Shown here: piece after piece, positions 4,379 to 5,612 of the stretch | Numbering within the stretch: the stretch's first letter is position 1 | Layout: every line of letters begins with the position of its first letter | NCBI GenBank assembly: GCA_937901055.1 | Contig: CALCGO010000352.1 | Span: 1-5,612 of the forward strand | Direction: 5' to 3' | Length of the DNA stretch: 5,612 bases | Source: an uncultured Rhodobacterales bacterium | GTDB lineage: Bacteria > Pseudomonadota > Alphaproteobacteria > Rhodobacterales > Rhodobacteraceae | Translations under genes and position numbers: made by a program | The notes under the pieces: generated by a model | The model's input: the letters and a program-made list of their open reading frames with translations, nothing else | The model's database searches: none | What the model was told of the DNA's origin: nothing

Positions 4379-5612
4379 ATGTCTGGGAGAATTCTGGTCG
4401 TCGACGACGTAATGACCAACAGATTGATATTGCAGGCGAAACTGTCTTCAGCGTATTTTGACGTACTTCTGGCTGAAAATGGACATCAAGCGCTGGCGCT
4501 CACTGAAGCAGAGTTGCCGGACATGATCTTGCTGGATGTAATGATGCCCGACATGGACGGATACGAGGTGTGCCGTATCCTCAAATCGCGCCCTGAAACC
4601 GCCCATATACCCATAATTATGGTCACCGCCCACAACAGCACGGAAGAAAAAATTCGTGGCCTGGATGCCGGGGCCGATGATTTCTTAAGCAAGCCGATCA
4701 ACGACATCACCTTATTCGCGCGTGTGCGCAACCTGATGCGCGTAAAAATGATGTTTGACGAGCTGAAGCTGCGCGAAACGACCTCGCATGAACTGGGGTT
4801 AAGTGATTTCCTTGAAGATCACAGCTTCAACAAAGATGAACATGGAAGTGTTTTGGTGGCGGCCAATACCCCCTCGCAAGCTAAAGACTGGGCGAGATGC
4901 ATTCAATCGCGCCTGCCCATTAGCGCCATCGTTGCACATAGCGAAGAAGAGGCCGCCGGCATCGCCCGCAACAACACGCCAGATGTGTTTATCGTCTGCC
5001 AAAACCTCGCCAACGGCGGGGATGGTTTGCGGTTGGTATCCAACCTGCGTGCCAATCTCGACACCCGCCAATCTGCGATAATTCTGGTCGTGGAAGATGG
5101 CGAGATGGAGACCGCGACCAAAGGACTGGAATTCGGTGCAAGCGACTATATCCACGCGCCGTTTGACCCCAATGAAATGGTGGCGCGGCTGCGTTCCCAG
5201 ATGCGAAGAAAAAAATATTCTGACCGGTTGCGATCTAACGTTCGGGACGGGCTGAAAATGGCCGTGATCGACCCGCTTACCGGGCTATACAACCGGCGCT
5301 ATGCGACGCAACACATGCAGCGAATTACTGAACGCTCCGCTGAATCCGGTTTGCCTTACGCGGTGATAATGATGGATTTGGATCGTTTCAAATCCGTAAA
5401 TGACACCCACGGTCACGGTGCCGGCGATCGCGTACTGAAAGAATTCGCCCATCGGCTGCAAGAAAACTTGCGCGGTATTGATCTGGTCGCTCGTCTGGGC
5501 GGCGAAGAATTCTTGATCGTCCTGCCGGACACTGGCCCCTCCGAAGTAGAGTTCGCCGCCGAAAGGCTCAGAAATGCCATCGACCGAAAGGATTTCGATA
5601 TCGGAGGTGATA
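4379..5612 (+). CDS. pleD: PleD-type response regulator / diguanylate cyclase (C-terminus cut off by the window)
   Basis: 411 codons are present and the frame is open to the edge. The domain order is REC1-REC2-GGDEF. REC1 (about 1-125) has D9/D10, phosphoacceptor D53 (LLDVMMPDMDG), T83 and K105 in the KP motif. REC2 (about 156-278) has lost the phosphoacceptor (VFIVCQNL at about 203-210) and the switch lysine (HAPFDP), as in the Caulobacter PleD adaptor domain. The GGDEF domain starts near DPLTGLYNRR (298-307). It has MMDLDRFKSVND with metal ligand D333, N341, D350, the active site GGEEF (374-378), and the inhibitory RxxD site R365-D368 six residues upstream. The offset to Caulobacter PleD numbering is a constant +6 in the GGDEF domain. 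Phosphorylation of REC1 would drive dimerisation and c-di-GMP synthesis from two GTP. GGAGGG (4370-4375) precedes the ATG by 3 nt. A CtrA box lies upstream; divK is not adjacent on that side. Confidence 0.95.
   Translation, partial: MSGRILVVDDVMTNRLILQAKLSSAYFDVLLAENGHQALALTEAELPDMILLDVMMPDMDGYEVCRILKSRPETAHIPIIMVTAHNSTEEKIRGLDAGADDFLSKPINDITLFARVRNLMRVKMMFDELKLRETTSHELGLSDFLEDHSFNKDEHGSVLVAANTPSQAKDWARCIQSRLPISAIVAHSEEEAAGIARNNTPDVFIVCQNLANGGDGLRLVSNLRANLDTRQSAIILVVEDGEMETATKGLEFGASDYIHAPFDPNEMVARLRSQMRRKKYSDRLRSNVRDGLKMAVIDPLTGLYNRRYATQHMQRITERSAESGLPYAVIMMDLDRFKSVNDTHGHGAGDRVLKEFAHRLQENLRGIDLVARLGGEEFLIVLPDTGPSEVEFAAERLRNAIDRKDFDIGGD

Noticed and set aside
4799..5155. 118-codon minus-strand open frame
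   Set aside because: It is antisense to the REC2 region of pleD, which is continuous and matches the family throughout.
1..5612. Mobile elements, CRISPR arrays, tRNA or rRNA genes, toxin-antitoxin or defence genes
   Set aside because: I looked for terminal repeats, transposase motifs, regularly spaced repeats and structured RNA genes and saw none; genes are of housekeeping or regulatory type.

Overview
The window looks like an ordinary core-genome stretch from an alphaproteobacterium, most probably of the Rhodobacteraceae/Roseobacter group. The indications are a DUF3572 protein (a small alphaproteobacterial family), a PleD-type response regulator/diguanylate cyclase preceded by a perfect TTAA-N7-TTAA CtrA box, a CbiD cobalamin enzyme, and paired periplasmic c-type cytochromes. 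Base composition looks moderately GC-rich by eye; it was not computed. I see no mobile element, CRISPR array, tRNA or rRNA.

Left part (1-1381): on the minus strand a GTG-started HAD phosphatase (196-894) is followed after 17 nt by the N-terminal part of cbiD (1-178, running off the window), a likely two-gene transcription unit. Divergent from it, across 52 nt, is a 4HBT-fold acyl-CoA thioesterase (947-1381).

Middle (1382-2733): a 195-nt intergenic stretch holds a bulged long hairpin. It precedes a small gene for a membrane-anchored, extremely alanine-rich helical protein (1577-1930). That gene ends in two hairpins, the second a convincing intrinsic terminator. Converging on it from the other side is a minus-strand pair: a compact secreted PEBP-like protein (2338-2733), then DUF3572 (2048-2326), with the DUF3572 Shine-Dalgarno starting at the last base of the upstream stop codon.

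Right part (2734-5612): divergent from the PEBP gene is a plus-strand pair of periplasmic cytochromes. A c'/c556-type monoheme cytochrome starts at a TTG codon lying in the loop of an A/T hairpin. Eight nt later comes a membrane-anchored diheme cytochrome c. Both probably work in the same periplasmic electron-transfer step, but no dehydrogenase partner is in view. After a 113-nt intergenic region carrying the CtrA box comes pleD (4379 to the window end, partial). Its REC1 phosphoacceptor, degenerate REC2, GGEEF active site and RxxD inhibitory site are all visible.

I do not see a clearly new system here. The best leads are direct CtrA control of pleD (separated from the divK partner it has in Caulobacter), the alanine-rich envelope protein with its structured leader, and the heme-ligand question in the diheme cytochrome.
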